Below are positions 47,007 through 55,168 of a stretch of 64,000 nucleotides of DNA, one piece after another. The notes under the pieces are model-generated. The model was not told the origin of the DNA. It made no database searches and was given only the letters and a program-made list of their open reading frames with translations. Source of the DNA: an uncultured Desulfobulbus sp. (GTDB taxonomy: Bacteria > Desulfobacterota > Desulfobulbia > Desulfobulbales > Desulfobulbaceae); contig NZ_OY762276.1 in NCBI RefSeq assembly GCF_963665445.1, positions 1,706,001 through 1,770,000 on the forward strand, given 5' to 3'. A program made the translations under genes and the position numbers. How positions within the stretch are numbered: position 1 is the first letter of the stretch; every line of letters begins with the position of its first letter.

Positions 47007-49571
47007 TCATTCCAGGGCTTGAGGAAACAGGACCTGAAAGATAGCGCCCAGACCTGGTTTGCTTTGCACCGCAATGGCTCCGCCGAGTTTCTTTACAATA
47101 CTCAAGGCCAGGGGGAGGCCAAGCCCCCGGCCAATAAATTTTTCGGAATAGAACGGATCAAAGATACTTGCCAGTTGCTGTGGGGTCATCCCGGCTCCAT
47201 TGTCACGAACCTCCAGACAGGCATACTGTTTCTGTTCCGGTTGCCAACCGGCGGGGAAGAGATGTCCCATTTTGATCTGGTCGGCGGCAAGTGCATCGAC
47301 GCAAACCCAAATACGGCCCTGATCCTGGTCGATGACTTCAACCGCATTGGTGATCAACGCGGACAGCACCTGATGCAACTGCTGCCGGTTGGCTGAAATC
47401 CACAGCTCGGATGCGGGGTATTTCTGGTCCAGCTGTATTCCCTCAGACAGGGTGGTTTGCAGCTCCCCAAGATAGGCTTTACATAGTTGGGTCACTTCCA
47501 GTTGCTCGGGTGGTTCCGATAAGTGGCCGGTATAGATGAGCAGCGATTTGCCAAGCTCCGTGGCACGTCTGCTCCCGTCAAGGGCGTTGGCGAGAAACAG
47601 ATAGGCCTCTTCGTTGATATCGGTTTCCTCCAGAGCCAGTTCAACATTGCCGGCCACTATTGCCATCAGGTTGTTGAAATGGTGCGCAATGGCCCCGGCC
47701 ATACGTTCCATCCCCTCATTCTTCAGCAACAGCCGCTGTTGTTGTTCGAGCTGAAGCCGTTGTCCAATATCCCGACTCAGTCCAATCAGGACCTTTTGTC
47801 CGCTCCACTGGCCAAAGGTCAAATGGGTCTCGACCGGTATCTCTTCGCCGTCCCTGTTGACAAAGGGCAAGGAGTAAAAATTCTGTTGTCCGTCAAGGAT
47901 GGCTTGGTAGATTTCTTCAACCTCCTGGTGGAGGGCTGGCGAGTGAATCGTCTGCATGGGCTGCCCCAGGAGTTCTGCGGGATGATAGCCCAACCGGCTG
48001 ACCGCCGCGGCGTTCAGATAGAGAATGCGGCCCTGCAGATCAAGAATGAGGACCATGTCGCGGATGGTATTGAACAGTGACTCCAGGTTGTGTCGGCTCT
48101 GCAGGATCTGGGCAGCCTGCTCTTTCTGCTTGAGGAAGGTCCCGAGATGGGCGACGATGCGCTCCAGGGCCGCGCGGCTGAAGGCGTTGATTTCATTGTG
48201 TTCGTGTGAGGCGACATGGAGAGCGGCGATCACCTTTCCCTCAAAGGTGATGGGGATGATGGCCATGGCTTTGAGCCCCTGGTCAGGCAAATCGTCCTTA
48301 TTCACACGCTGGCTGAAGGCGGCAAAGGTGCAATAGATGGGCCTGGCCTGTTTGATTCTGCGGGCTTGGGCCGCATCCGACAAATATCGAGCGGTCTCGT
48401 CGATAAGAGCAGGGGAAAGCCCCCGGTGGACCATCAGCTGCAGGCTGCCGTCCGCTGCTGAGATCTGGTAGAGACTGCCGCAGTCGGTCCTGGAAATGTC
48501 AATCGCCTTTTTCAGGCAGAGTTCCAGCGTTTCCTCGAGGGAATGAGCCGCGGTCAAGGCGATATGCAGATCCCGTTCAATGCGAAGCAACTCTCTGGCC
48601 TGTTGCATGCCGGTGATATCGGTAGCCGTACAGACCACAAAGTCAACCTGTCCCTGTTCGTCGAGCTTGGGCGTTTTGGTGATGGCCATGTAGCGGGGGT
48701 CGTTATTGCCGAAATGGGTCCACTGCTCGTAGTGCAGCGGCTGTTTTCCCTGAAAGACCTGCCGATTGCTGGCAAGGGCCAGCGCCAGCATTTCCGGACC
48801 AAGGACGCTGTCCAACCGATGATGGGCGATATCAAGGGGAGAACGACCGACAGCATCGGCAAAGGCCTGGTTGACCGACCCATAGGTTTGCGGATCCTTG
48901 AGATACCAGATGCTGACCGGGATTGAATCAATCAGCAGACGTTGTTCAAGGGTTTTGCGGCGCAGATGCGATTCAGCCCGATCCTGCAAACTGAGGTCGA
49001 TCACAACAAAATGGAGCAGGGAACGTCCCTTGTGCGGCAGGGGGACGGTATAGACTGCCACCGGCAACACCTCGCCTGACTGCAGTCGGTGTTGGAGATA
49101 AAAGCAGAGCTGCTCGCAGGCAAGGGCACGCGCCATGTTGTGTTGCGTGATCTTGCGCGAATCAATATTGAGATCAAAGATGGTCACGGAGTGCATCTGC
49201 TCTTCACTGTACCCGTAGAAGGTACGGGCAGCCTCGTTGGTCTCGATGATCGTGCCGCTTTCGGGATCAATGAGCAGCTGCACGGCCTGGCTCTGTTGAA
49301 ACAGTCTGCGGTACCGATCTTCCCCCTCCATTTTGAGTTGGTGTAATTGCTTCTGGGTGTGGGCGATCTCGTGGTCCAGGGCAACGCTACGCTGGTGCTG
49401 GCGGCTCAACACAAGGCCGACCAGGGCTCCGCTCAAGGAGGGCACAACATAATAAAGAGCAGGAACCGACAGGTTGAACAGGAGTATTTGCCCGAATCCG
49501 ACCAGGCAGAGTGCGGACGCTCCGACCAGGGAAAAAAGAAGGTGTTGGAAAAGAGGTGCAGACAATCGCAT
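47007..49571 (-). CDS. Membrane-anchored PAS/GAF sensor histidine kinase
   Basis: An 854-residue kinase. Two hydrophobic segments (about 8-55) are followed by PAS domains (about 85-205 and 215-335), a GAF domain (about 345-500), a third PAS domain (about 510-630), an H-box MAGAIAHHFNNLM (about 645-657) and an HATPase with DNGAGM and GRGLGLPL (about 770-850). There is no receiver domain, so it needs a partner; the neighbouring decayed regulator may have been that partner. ATG 49571 starts the first membrane segment; an upstream in-frame ATG at 49739 would place 56 non-conserved residues in front. Confidence 0.88.
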   Translation of the reverse strand: MRLSAPLFQHLLFSLVGASALCLVGFGQILLFNLSVPALYYVVPSLSGALVGLVLSRQHQRSVALDHEIAHTQKQLHQLKMEGEDRYRRLFQQSQAVQLLIDPESGTIIETNEAARTFYGYSEEQMHSVTIFDLNIDSRKITQHNMARALACEQLCFYLQHRLQSGEVLPVAVYTVPLPHKGRSLLHFVVIDLSLQDRAESHLRRKTLEQRLLIDSIPVSIWYLKDPQTYGSVNQAFADAVGRSPLDIAHHRLDSVLGPEMLALALASNRQVFQGKQPLHYEQWTHFGNNDPRYMAITKTPKLDEQGQVDFVVCTATDITGMQQARELLRIERDLHIALTAAHSLEETLELCLKKAIDISRTDCGSLYQISAADGSLQLMVHRGLSPALIDETARYLSDAAQARRIKQARPIYCTFAAFSQRVNKDDLPDQGLKAMAIIPITFEGKVIAALHVASHEHNEINAFSRAALERIVAHLGTFLKQKEQAAQILQSRHNLESLFNTIRDMVLILDLQGRILYLNAAAVSRLGYHPAELLGQPMQTIHSPALHQEVEEIYQAILDGQQNFYSLPFVNRDGEEIPVETHLTFGQWSGQKVLIGLSRDIGQRLQLEQQQRLLLKNEGMERMAGAIAHHFNNLMAIVAGNVELALEETDINEEAYLFLANALDGSRRATELGKSLLIYTGHLSEPPEQLEVTQLCKAYLGELQTTLSEGIQLDQKYPASELWISANRQQLHQVLSALITNAVEVIDQDQGRIWVCVDALAADQIKMGHLFPAGWQPEQKQYACLEVRDNGAGMTPQQLASIFDPFYSEKFIGRGLGLPLALSIVKKLGGAIAVQSKPGLGAIFQVLFPQALE

Positions 49572-49620
49572 AGTCACATACGTATCAAGGTTCGTAACGT
49601 GCTGATGTTCCAGTCGGTGA

Positions 49621-49647
49621 CTTCGCAAATTTTGTTTTTTTGCGAAG
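49621..49647. repeat. Hairpin related to the repeat family, between cyclase and kinase genes
   Basis: CTTCGCAAA (49621-49629) pairs with TTTGCGAAG (49639-49647). On the minus strand it is flanked by GATGG, like the start of the dispersed repeat, but the rest of the unit is absent, so it may be a degenerate copy or an independent hairpin. Confidence 0.4.
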
Positions 49648-49761
49648 CCATCAAGAGTCAGTAGCCTTGAAAGGTACCCCTTCAGACAAAAAACTGCGAG
49701 TGGAAAGGGGCAGTTGGGGCGTAAGAGAAGGGCGAGCAAAGATGGTCAGCCAAGAAGGCTT

Positions 49762-50451
49762 TCATCCCGGTTCCCCGGTGGCGACCACACGGTTTCTTCC
49801 CTCCGCGTTAGCGCGGTATAAACGATCATCGGCAAGGCGAAAGAGGTGGTCCAGGTCTTGGTGATCGAGCCAGTTGGCCACCCCGCAACTGATGGTCAGG
49901 GTGATGGTGTCACCGCTGGAGGCAACAAGTTGTTCGTTCTCAACCCTGGCCCGTAAACGTTCGGCGATCATGATGCCGGCATCAATGGCCGCCCCCGACA
50001 ACGCCAGCATGAACTCCTCTCCGCCCCAGCGCGCGATGATATCGGATTTGCGCAGTGCCGATTCCATGGTTGCGGCAATGTGGCGAAGCGCCTCATCGCC
50101 GATGGCATGCCCGTACCGGTCATTGATCGATTTGAAGTGGTCGATATCACAGAGCACGATGGAGAAATCGCCCTTGATCCGATAGGACCTGGCCACCTCG
50201 TCATCAAGAATTTCCCGCAGGGCCCTGCGGTTGGGCAGGCCGGTCAGTTCATCTGTTTGCGAGACCTTTTGCAGACGATTGGCGAGCACGATCAGGCTGT
50301 TTTGCGCCTTGCTGCGGGAGTGTTCCAGCATGGCACCCATGATCGAGATTACGATCATCGAAGAGATGAAGCGAAGTTCGTCGTTCTCGTAAAAAGGCCC
50401 GAGAACGACGTTTCGAGCTTCGTAAGCTGCTGATTTCACAATGCGTGACAT
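49762..50451 (-). CDS. Diguanylate cyclase, probably 5'-truncated by a repeat
   Basis: A 229-residue frame. A single hydrophobic segment (about 29-45, ISSMIVISIMGAML) is followed by a complete GGDEF domain (about 65-225) with the active motif RWGGEEF and the inhibitory RxxD motif (RKSD) five residues before it. It should make cyclic di-GMP. The first 28 residues (beginning MSRIVKSAAYEARNVVLG) are encoded inside copy G of the dispersed repeat. The single remaining membrane segment looks like the last of a multi-helix sensor, so the gene has probably lost its N-terminal domain. It may be a pseudogene or a new shortened form. Confidence 0.72.
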   Translation of the reverse strand: MSRIVKSAAYEARNVVLGPFYENDELRFISSMIVISIMGAMLEHSRSKAQNSLIVLANRLQKVSQTDELTGLPNRRALREILDDEVARSYRIKGDFSIVLCDIDHFKSINDRYGHAIGDEALRHIAATMESALRKSDIIARWGGEEFMLALSGAAIDAGIMIAERLRARVENEQLVASSGDTITLTISCGVANWLDHQDLDHLFRLADDRLYRANAEGRNRVVATGEPG

Positions 50452-50481
50452 TCAGGTTTTTGACTTTTTACGATGCCATCT
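50379..50481 (-). repeat. Full-length copy G of the dispersed repeat, overlapping the cyclase start
   Basis: Reverse-orientation unit with GTCGTTCTCG / CGAGAACGAC (about 50380-50410), AGCTTCGTAAGCTGCTGATT, and TGACTTTTTACGATGCCATC at the far end. It is nearly identical to copy C2. The cyclase ATG lies inside it. Confidence 0.85.
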
Positions 50482-50775
50482 TAGGTTCAGAATAGGGGAA
50501 AAAAAGAGTTGTTACAAGCTCTTTACCACAGAGTAGGCTGAGGGCGCCCGGCACCATACCCTCTGTTCTCCCAGAAATACCATTTGCATTGGTAATCCAT
50601 TTTTTATAGCAGTTATCTCATAAATATATTGTGAAAAAGAATGATCGTATTATATTGGTTGACCAATTAATCGGGTAAGAGCCAGCCTGGGGCAGCGCGG
50701 AGAACGAAGGCAGGGATCTCCTGGTCTCCAATGAGCTGGGCAACGGTTCCCCAAAAACGCAGAGGGAGTGAAAGA
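50482..50775. other. Intergenic region before the first TauE gene
   Basis: No gene supported. The only clear element is the palindrome listed next. Confidence 0.45.
50654..50668. promoter_or_regulatory. Operator-like palindrome before the first TauE gene
   Basis: ATTGGTTGACCAATT, arms ATTGGT/ACCAAT with a two-base centre. It resembles operators of FadR/PdhR/LldR-type GntR regulators (ATTGGT-N-ACCAAT). An identical copy lies at 51631, before the GntR gene. Confidence 0.65.
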
Positions 50776-51579
50776 ATGGGTCTTGAAATTGCTGTGATGT
50801 ATCTGGCCGTTGGTTTGATTGCCGGGGTGCTGGCCGGCCTGCTGGGGGTGGGAGGCGGGGTGGTGATTGTTCCCATGCTGGTGTTTTGTTTCACCAAGCA
50901 AGACATTGCTCCCGAGCAGATGATGCATTTGGCCCTGGGGACATCCTTGGCCAGCATCATCTTTACCTCTATCTCCAGCTTCATGTCCCACCATCGACGG
51001 GGGGCTGTCGAGTGGTCCATCGTTAGGGGCATCGTTCCAGGAATCCTCGTTGGGACCTTTGGCGGGACTTTTATCGCCTCGCGGCTGTCCACCGGTTTTC
51101 TCAAAGGTTTTTTCTGTGTGTTTCTCTATACCGTGGCCACCCAGATGCTGATGAACAAAAAGCCCAAGGCGGCTCGTAATCTTCCGGCCTCTCCCGGAAT
51201 GTTCGGTGTTGGTTCGGTGATCGGCGTGGTCAGCGCCCTGGTCGGCATTGGCGGCGGCTCGCTTTCGGTCCCGTTCATGCTCTGGTGCAATGTGAGCGCC
51301 CATCGGGCTATCGGCACCTCTGCGGCCATTGGTTTTCCCATCGCCGTAGCTGGAGCCGTCGGCTACATCGTCAACAATTTTCACGGAACGGGTTTGCCGC
51401 CCTACAGCCTCGGTTTTGTCTATCTACCAGCTCTGGCCGGCATTGTGCTCGCCTCGGTATTCACCGCTCCCCTGGGAGCCAAGCTGGCGCATGCCCTGCC
51501 CGTGGATAAACTCAAACGAATTTTTGCTCTATTTCTCTACCTGGTCGCGACAAAAATGGTCTGGAGCCTGATCCATTGA
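50776..51579 (+). CDS. TauE/SafE family transporter (first of a flanking pair)
   Basis: A 267-residue protein with about eight hydrophobic segments and the two family motifs GLLGVGGGVVIVP and ALVGIGGGSLSVP. TauE/SafE proteins export sulfite, sulfoacetate or related organosulfonates and some organic acids; the substrate here is unknown. ATG 50776 is used because GGGAG lies about eight bases upstream. It is transcribed toward the GntR gene 92 bases away. Confidence 0.88.
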   Translation: MGLEIAVMYLAVGLIAGVLAGLLGVGGGVVIVPMLVFCFTKQDIAPEQMMHLALGTSLASIIFTSISSFMSHHRRGAVEWSIVRGIVPGILVGTFGGTFIASRLSTGFLKGFFCVFLYTVATQMLMNKKPKAARNLPASPGMFGVGSVIGVVSALVGIGGGSLSVPFMLWCNVSAHRAIGTSAAIGFPIAVAGAVGYIVNNFHGTGLPPYSLGFVYLPALAGIVLASVFTAPLGAKLAHALPVDKLKRIFALFLYLVATKMVWSLIH

Positions 51580-51630
51580 TTCTCCTTTGTTTGATCTGAA
51601 AGAGAGCGAATCGACGACTACTTCGCCTGT

Positions 51631-51645
51631 ATTGGTTGACCAATT
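51631..51645. promoter_or_regulatory. Operator-like palindrome before the GntR gene
   Basis: ATTGGTTGACCAATT, identical to the copy at 50654. It lies 26 bases before the regulator start, which suggests autoregulation. Confidence 0.65.
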
Positions 51646-51671
51646 CAAGAGTCATGCAAGGGGAGAGGACG

Positions 51672-52421
51672 ATGGATGCCGGAAATAATGAGGAAAAGAG
51701 AACGGTGTATACTGCCATCATCCAGCGTATTCATTCGATGATGCTTGCCGGAGAAATAACTCCGGGCGAAAAATTGCCCCCTGAACGGAAGCTTGCCGAA
51801 CGATTCGGTGTGTCACGGAGTTCCCTGCGGCAGGCATTTCAGGCCCTGGCCGAGCGGGGAGTCATTGAAAGCAGGCAGGGCGACGGCACCTACCTGCTCA
51901 CCACCATGGAAAGCGGGCCTTCCGTGGATACCATTCTTGAGGCGATTCGCGAGCAAGGCGACGTGCTCCATGAAATCATTGAATTTCGTCACATGATCGA
52001 GCCGCAGATAGCCGCACTTGCGGCAAAGCGCATTGATTCTGCCACCCTTGATCGGCTCAAAATTATTGCCTGCGATCAGCAGCGGGCGCTGATGAGCGGA
52101 CGGGAAGCCACTGAACTCGATGCTGAGTTTCATCGCATCCTGGCGGAGTCCACCGCCAATAGGGTCCTTGGGCGGGTGATGACCACTATTCAGTCGATCA
52201 TCAACGAGAGCCGTTCGGAATGGCTACAGAGCCAGGACCGACGTTCAACCTCCATTGAAGGGCATCTGCGCATCATCGATGCCCTGGAAGCCGGAGATGC
52301 GGATATGGCCTTGGCCGCCATGCAGAACCATATCAAGGCCATTGAGCAGGTCATCTTTTGCGACCAACAGGAAGAACATCCACAGGGGGCAGAGGATGAG
52401 AATGGCCATATTTTGAAATAA
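51672..52421 (+). CDS. GntR-family regulator with FCD domain (FadR/LldR type)
   Basis: A 249-residue regulator. The N-terminal winged helix (about 10-80, GEKLPPERKLAERFGVSRSSLRQAFQAL) is followed by an all-helical FCD effector domain (about 95-225). FCD regulators sense organic acids such as lactate or pyruvate and usually repress. The identical palindromes upstream of this gene and of the first TauE gene are its likely binding sites. ATG 51672 has GGGGAG close upstream. The second TauE gene follows 146 bases later. Confidence 0.9.
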   Translation: MDAGNNEEKRTVYTAIIQRIHSMMLAGEITPGEKLPPERKLAERFGVSRSSLRQAFQALAERGVIESRQGDGTYLLTTMESGPSVDTILEAIREQGDVLHEIIEFRHMIEPQIAALAAKRIDSATLDRLKIIACDQQRALMSGREATELDAEFHRILAESTANRVLGRVMTTIQSIINESRSEWLQSQDRRSTSIEGHLRIIDALEAGDADMALAAMQNHIKAIEQVIFCDQQEEHPQGAEDENGHILK

Positions 52422-52567
52422 TCGTGAACAAGAGGAATCAGCCGCTCCAGGTGACAGCAGGGGCAGGCAGCATTCCCTCAACCTTGCGCGAAAGAAGATG
52501 GGTCATGCTCCGCATCGCGGGCGGTCATGATGAGGGATGAAAATCACGTATATGTATTGAGGGCATT

Positions 52568-53371
52568 ATGGGTCTTGAAATTGTGGCGATGTATCTCGCC
52601 GTCGGTGCGGTGGCAGGCGTCATCGCCGGTCTCCTCGGAGTGGGCGGGGGCCTGGTCATCGTGCCCATTCTCGCCATCTGTTTTCCCCTGCAGGGGATCG
52701 ATCATGCGCAGGTGATGCATCTGGCCCTCGGCACATCGCTGGCCAGCATCATCTTCACCTCCATATCGAGCCTGTTGGCGCATAACCGACGAGGCGCCGT
52801 TGACTGGTCTATTTTCCGCCGCATCGTTCCCGGCGTCCTTCTGGGGACATTTCTCGGCGCTATGGTGGCATCGCATCTCTCAACCGGGTTTCTCAAAGGC
52901 TTTTTTTGCGCGTTTCTCTACTCCGCAGCGACCCAGATGTTTTTTGGCAAAAAGCCAAAAGCCTCACGCGAGCTGCCCGCTGGTTCCGGAATGTTTGGTG
53001 TGGGATCGGTTATCGGTGTAGTGTCTGCCTTGGTCGGTATTGGCGGCGGCTCACTTTCAGTGCCGTTTTTTGTCTGGTGCAATGTCAACGCGCACCGGGC
53101 AGTCGGGACTTCGGCCGCCATTGGTCTGCCAATTGCGCTTGCCGGCGCGTTGGGCTACATGATCAACAATCCGCACGCGGCTGGGTTGCCGTCCTACAGC
53201 GTCGGCTTTGTCTATCTGCCGGCTTTGGCTGGTATTGTTTGCGCCTCAGTGTGCACCGCTCCCTTGGGAGCGAAACTGGCGCATGCCCTGCCTGTGGATA
53301 AACTCAAACGCATCTTTGCCCTTTTTCTCTATGTGATCGCCACCAAGATGGTTTGGAGCCTCTTCTCATGA
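52568..53371 (+). CDS. TauE/SafE family transporter (second copy)
   Basis: A 267-residue paralogue of the first TauE protein, equal in length and identical at most positions, with GLLGVGGGLVIVP and the same C-terminal end (HALPVDKLKRIFALFLY). It is a tandem duplicate separated from its sister by the regulator. GAGGG precedes the ATG. No operator copy lies directly before it, so it is probably transcribed from the regulator's promoter. Confidence 0.88.
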   Translation: MGLEIVAMYLAVGAVAGVIAGLLGVGGGLVIVPILAICFPLQGIDHAQVMHLALGTSLASIIFTSISSLLAHNRRGAVDWSIFRRIVPGVLLGTFLGAMVASHLSTGFLKGFFCAFLYSAATQMFFGKKPKASRELPAGSGMFGVGSVIGVVSALVGIGGGSLSVPFFVWCNVNAHRAVGTSAAIGLPIALAGALGYMINNPHAAGLPSYSVGFVYLPALAGIVCASVCTAPLGAKLAHALPVDKLKRIFALFLYVIATKMVWSLFS

Positions 53372-53833
53372 AGAGGGCGATTGTAGGTTGCTGACTTCGC
53401 TCCGTCATCCCCAAAAGGTGTTCGGCACTTTTTTTTATGGCGCGGGGCGGCAAACAATCAAAGAGAGATATTTCTCTTGCGCCAATTTGAGTGATTCGAG
53501 GTGCGGAACCGGTGCCTGCTAACGCGGGCAGAGTGCCCGCAACCCAATGCTCCAAATGAAATGAGCCGCTTCTTTTGCAGCATGAAAAATCACCACTCAT
53601 TTCAAAAGAATCAAAAGAGAGCGACTCATGAAAAAATTTATTTCCCCTGATGTCAGCCGGAGAAATCCTGCGTTTTTGTCAAACTCGAGGCATTCTCAAC
53701 AAAGATTAGTGTTTATGTCAGACTTTCAGGAGTAAAGTACTGTATTTTAAAGCAGATGGCTTTTTTCGGGAGGGCATTGAAAGAGGATTGAGGATGGAGA
53801 TCGCTCTCCATCCTCAAGTTAACTAAAATTGGT
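53372..53833. other. 462-base gap without a supported gene
   Basis: Contains a 7-bp stem, GCGGGCA/TGCCCGC (53524-53540), and a separated inverted repeat GAAATGAG / CTCATTTC nearby. A 35-codon open frame at 53627 has no clear ribosome-binding site and is not called. Confidence 0.45.
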
Positions 53834-54106
53834 CTACGAGGCTGAAATCCGCATGGTCGACAGGGCCACGCGATATTCCTGGAGGCGCTGTTCCCACCGG
53901 GGCAACGCCGCCGAATCATCCTGCCACTTGGCCAGATCTTTGGCTGATATTCGAAGCCGGTTTTCACCGGCCGCAATCACTGCCTGCTCAAATTCCATTC
54001 CATACTTTTGCTGCAATTGCTCAAGATTGGAGCGGGTTTTCTTCACCACGCTGATGCAGTGGTTGAGTTCACGGTTGATGGAGATTTCATATTCATCTGT
54101 ATGCAT
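53834..54106 (-). CDS. Small hypothetical protein (90 residues)
   Basis: A 90-residue, mainly helical cytoplasmic protein beginning MHTDEYEISINRELNHC and including a likely coiled coil around residues 20-40. No family is recognised. AGGAAGGA lies just before the ATG. It lies 26 bases after the DUF2284 gene on the same strand and is probably its operon partner. Function unknown. Confidence 0.7.
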   Translation of the reverse strand: MHTDEYEISINRELNHCISVVKKTRSNLEQLQQKYGMEFEQAVIAAGENRLRISAKDLAKWQDDSAALPRWEQRLQEYRVALSTMRISAS

Positions 54107-54132
54107 AGAGCGTCCTTCCTAATTGTATGTAG

Positions 54133-54756
54133 TTATATCTCGCAGCCCAGAAGGACAAGACCGGCCATGAGACCCATTGCAGGCTCCGGGGTCGTTTTGT
54201 CGTGGTTGGAAAGTTTGCCAAAAGGCCAACCGAGCTGATGAGCCATCGCGGCAAAATCCACCCCCACTGCCGAAATGGAGGGACGGGCCAACTCCGGATG
54301 CAGGCAGGGGGCTTTTTTTGCCAAGACCACGCAGACCTCTTCATCACCGCAGAACAGTTCCTTGCAGGAACCAGCCGCCATAGCCTTGGCCTTATCGATG
54401 CCTCTGCTTACGGCAGAACGCTCCAAGGTAGCAGCAATGCGATGAATTGTGCGGGCAAGAGGTAAACGTCCTTCTCCCATCAGCTCCGTTACCGGTGCAT
54501 CGATTTTGAACACAAGCACGGTGTGGAAATCCTGCAACAACCGTTTGAAGGTGTCGGATGCCGGTGCATGGGGTGGGCAACCGGGCGCTTGACCGTAACT
54601 GGGGCAGGGAGTGGGACCGGCGCACATGTTTGCAAAACGGGCTTCAACCACGAGATCTGCTGTGGGGAGAAGGCCGGTTGCGGAGGCGCCAAGGGATCGG
54701 GCCTGCATCTGCAGTCCCTCGATGATATCTTGGTCCCGGAAGAGTTGCGTGTTCAT
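54133..54756 (-). CDS. DUF2284 predicted metal-binding protein
   Basis: A 207-residue protein. The N-terminal cysteine motif CAGPTPCPSYGQAPGCPPHAP (first five Cys-Pro segments are typical of DUF2284) and later cysteines (SCKELFCGDEEVC and APCLHPELARPS) suggest an Fe-S or other metal site. The family is common in anaerobes and has no established function. Operon with the small downstream gene. Confidence 0.85.
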   Translation of the reverse strand: MNTQLFRDQDIIEGLQMQARSLGASATGLLPTADLVVEARFANMCAGPTPCPSYGQAPGCPPHAPASDTFKRLLQDFHTVLVFKIDAPVTELMGEGRLPLARTIHRIAATLERSAVSRGIDKAKAMAAGSCKELFCGDEEVCVVLAKKAPCLHPELARPSISAVGVDFAAMAHQLGWPFGKLSNHDKTTPEPAMGLMAGLVLLGCEI

Positions 54757-55168
54757 GAAGAGTACCTCTCACGCATGGCTCGCATGCACGCATGATAAAA
54801 CATAGAAGAAAAAGAGCAAGATGGGAAATTGGCCTCGATGCAGCAATTCAGCTGGATTTCTTTGGTCAAGAGGGAAATCCTCTCTTCACAAAAAGGCGGC
54901 ATCAAATCACGCATGGTGCGATCTCTCCGAGTAAGGATGGGTCCTGGTTCGAAGATGAGCCGGTTAAAAAGAGTAGAAAATCAGTCGGAAGCTTTCCGTG
55001 GGTCTCATACAGGGGGGCAGCATTTCGGCCGGGGAAAGACTGCCCTCTCATGTCGTTGAGTAGAGAATGGAGTCATTCCTGGACGATTTTTCCGTTTATG
55101 GAAAAGAACCAAAAAATGCACAGCCGCCATGACGCGGCTGGGTAAATTGCTGCTTTTCGTAACCGATT
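54757..55168. other. 412-base gap without a gene on either strand
   Basis: Apart from the thioesterase terminator at its right side, no feature was identified. Confidence 0.45.
55111..55140 (-). terminator. Rho-independent terminator of the thioesterase gene
   Basis: On the minus strand a 7-bp stem CAGCCGC / GCGGCTG (55121-55140) is followed by a run of six T (55111-55116). Confidence 0.85.

Noticed and set aside
53627..53734. A 35-codon frame beginning MKKFISPDVSRR
   Set aside because: No clear ribosome-binding site, no neighbours in an operon and no recognisable pattern.
54792..55145. A 117-codon plus-strand frame between DUF2284 and the thioesterase
   Set aside because: No ribosome-binding site; its end overlaps the thioesterase terminator hairpin.
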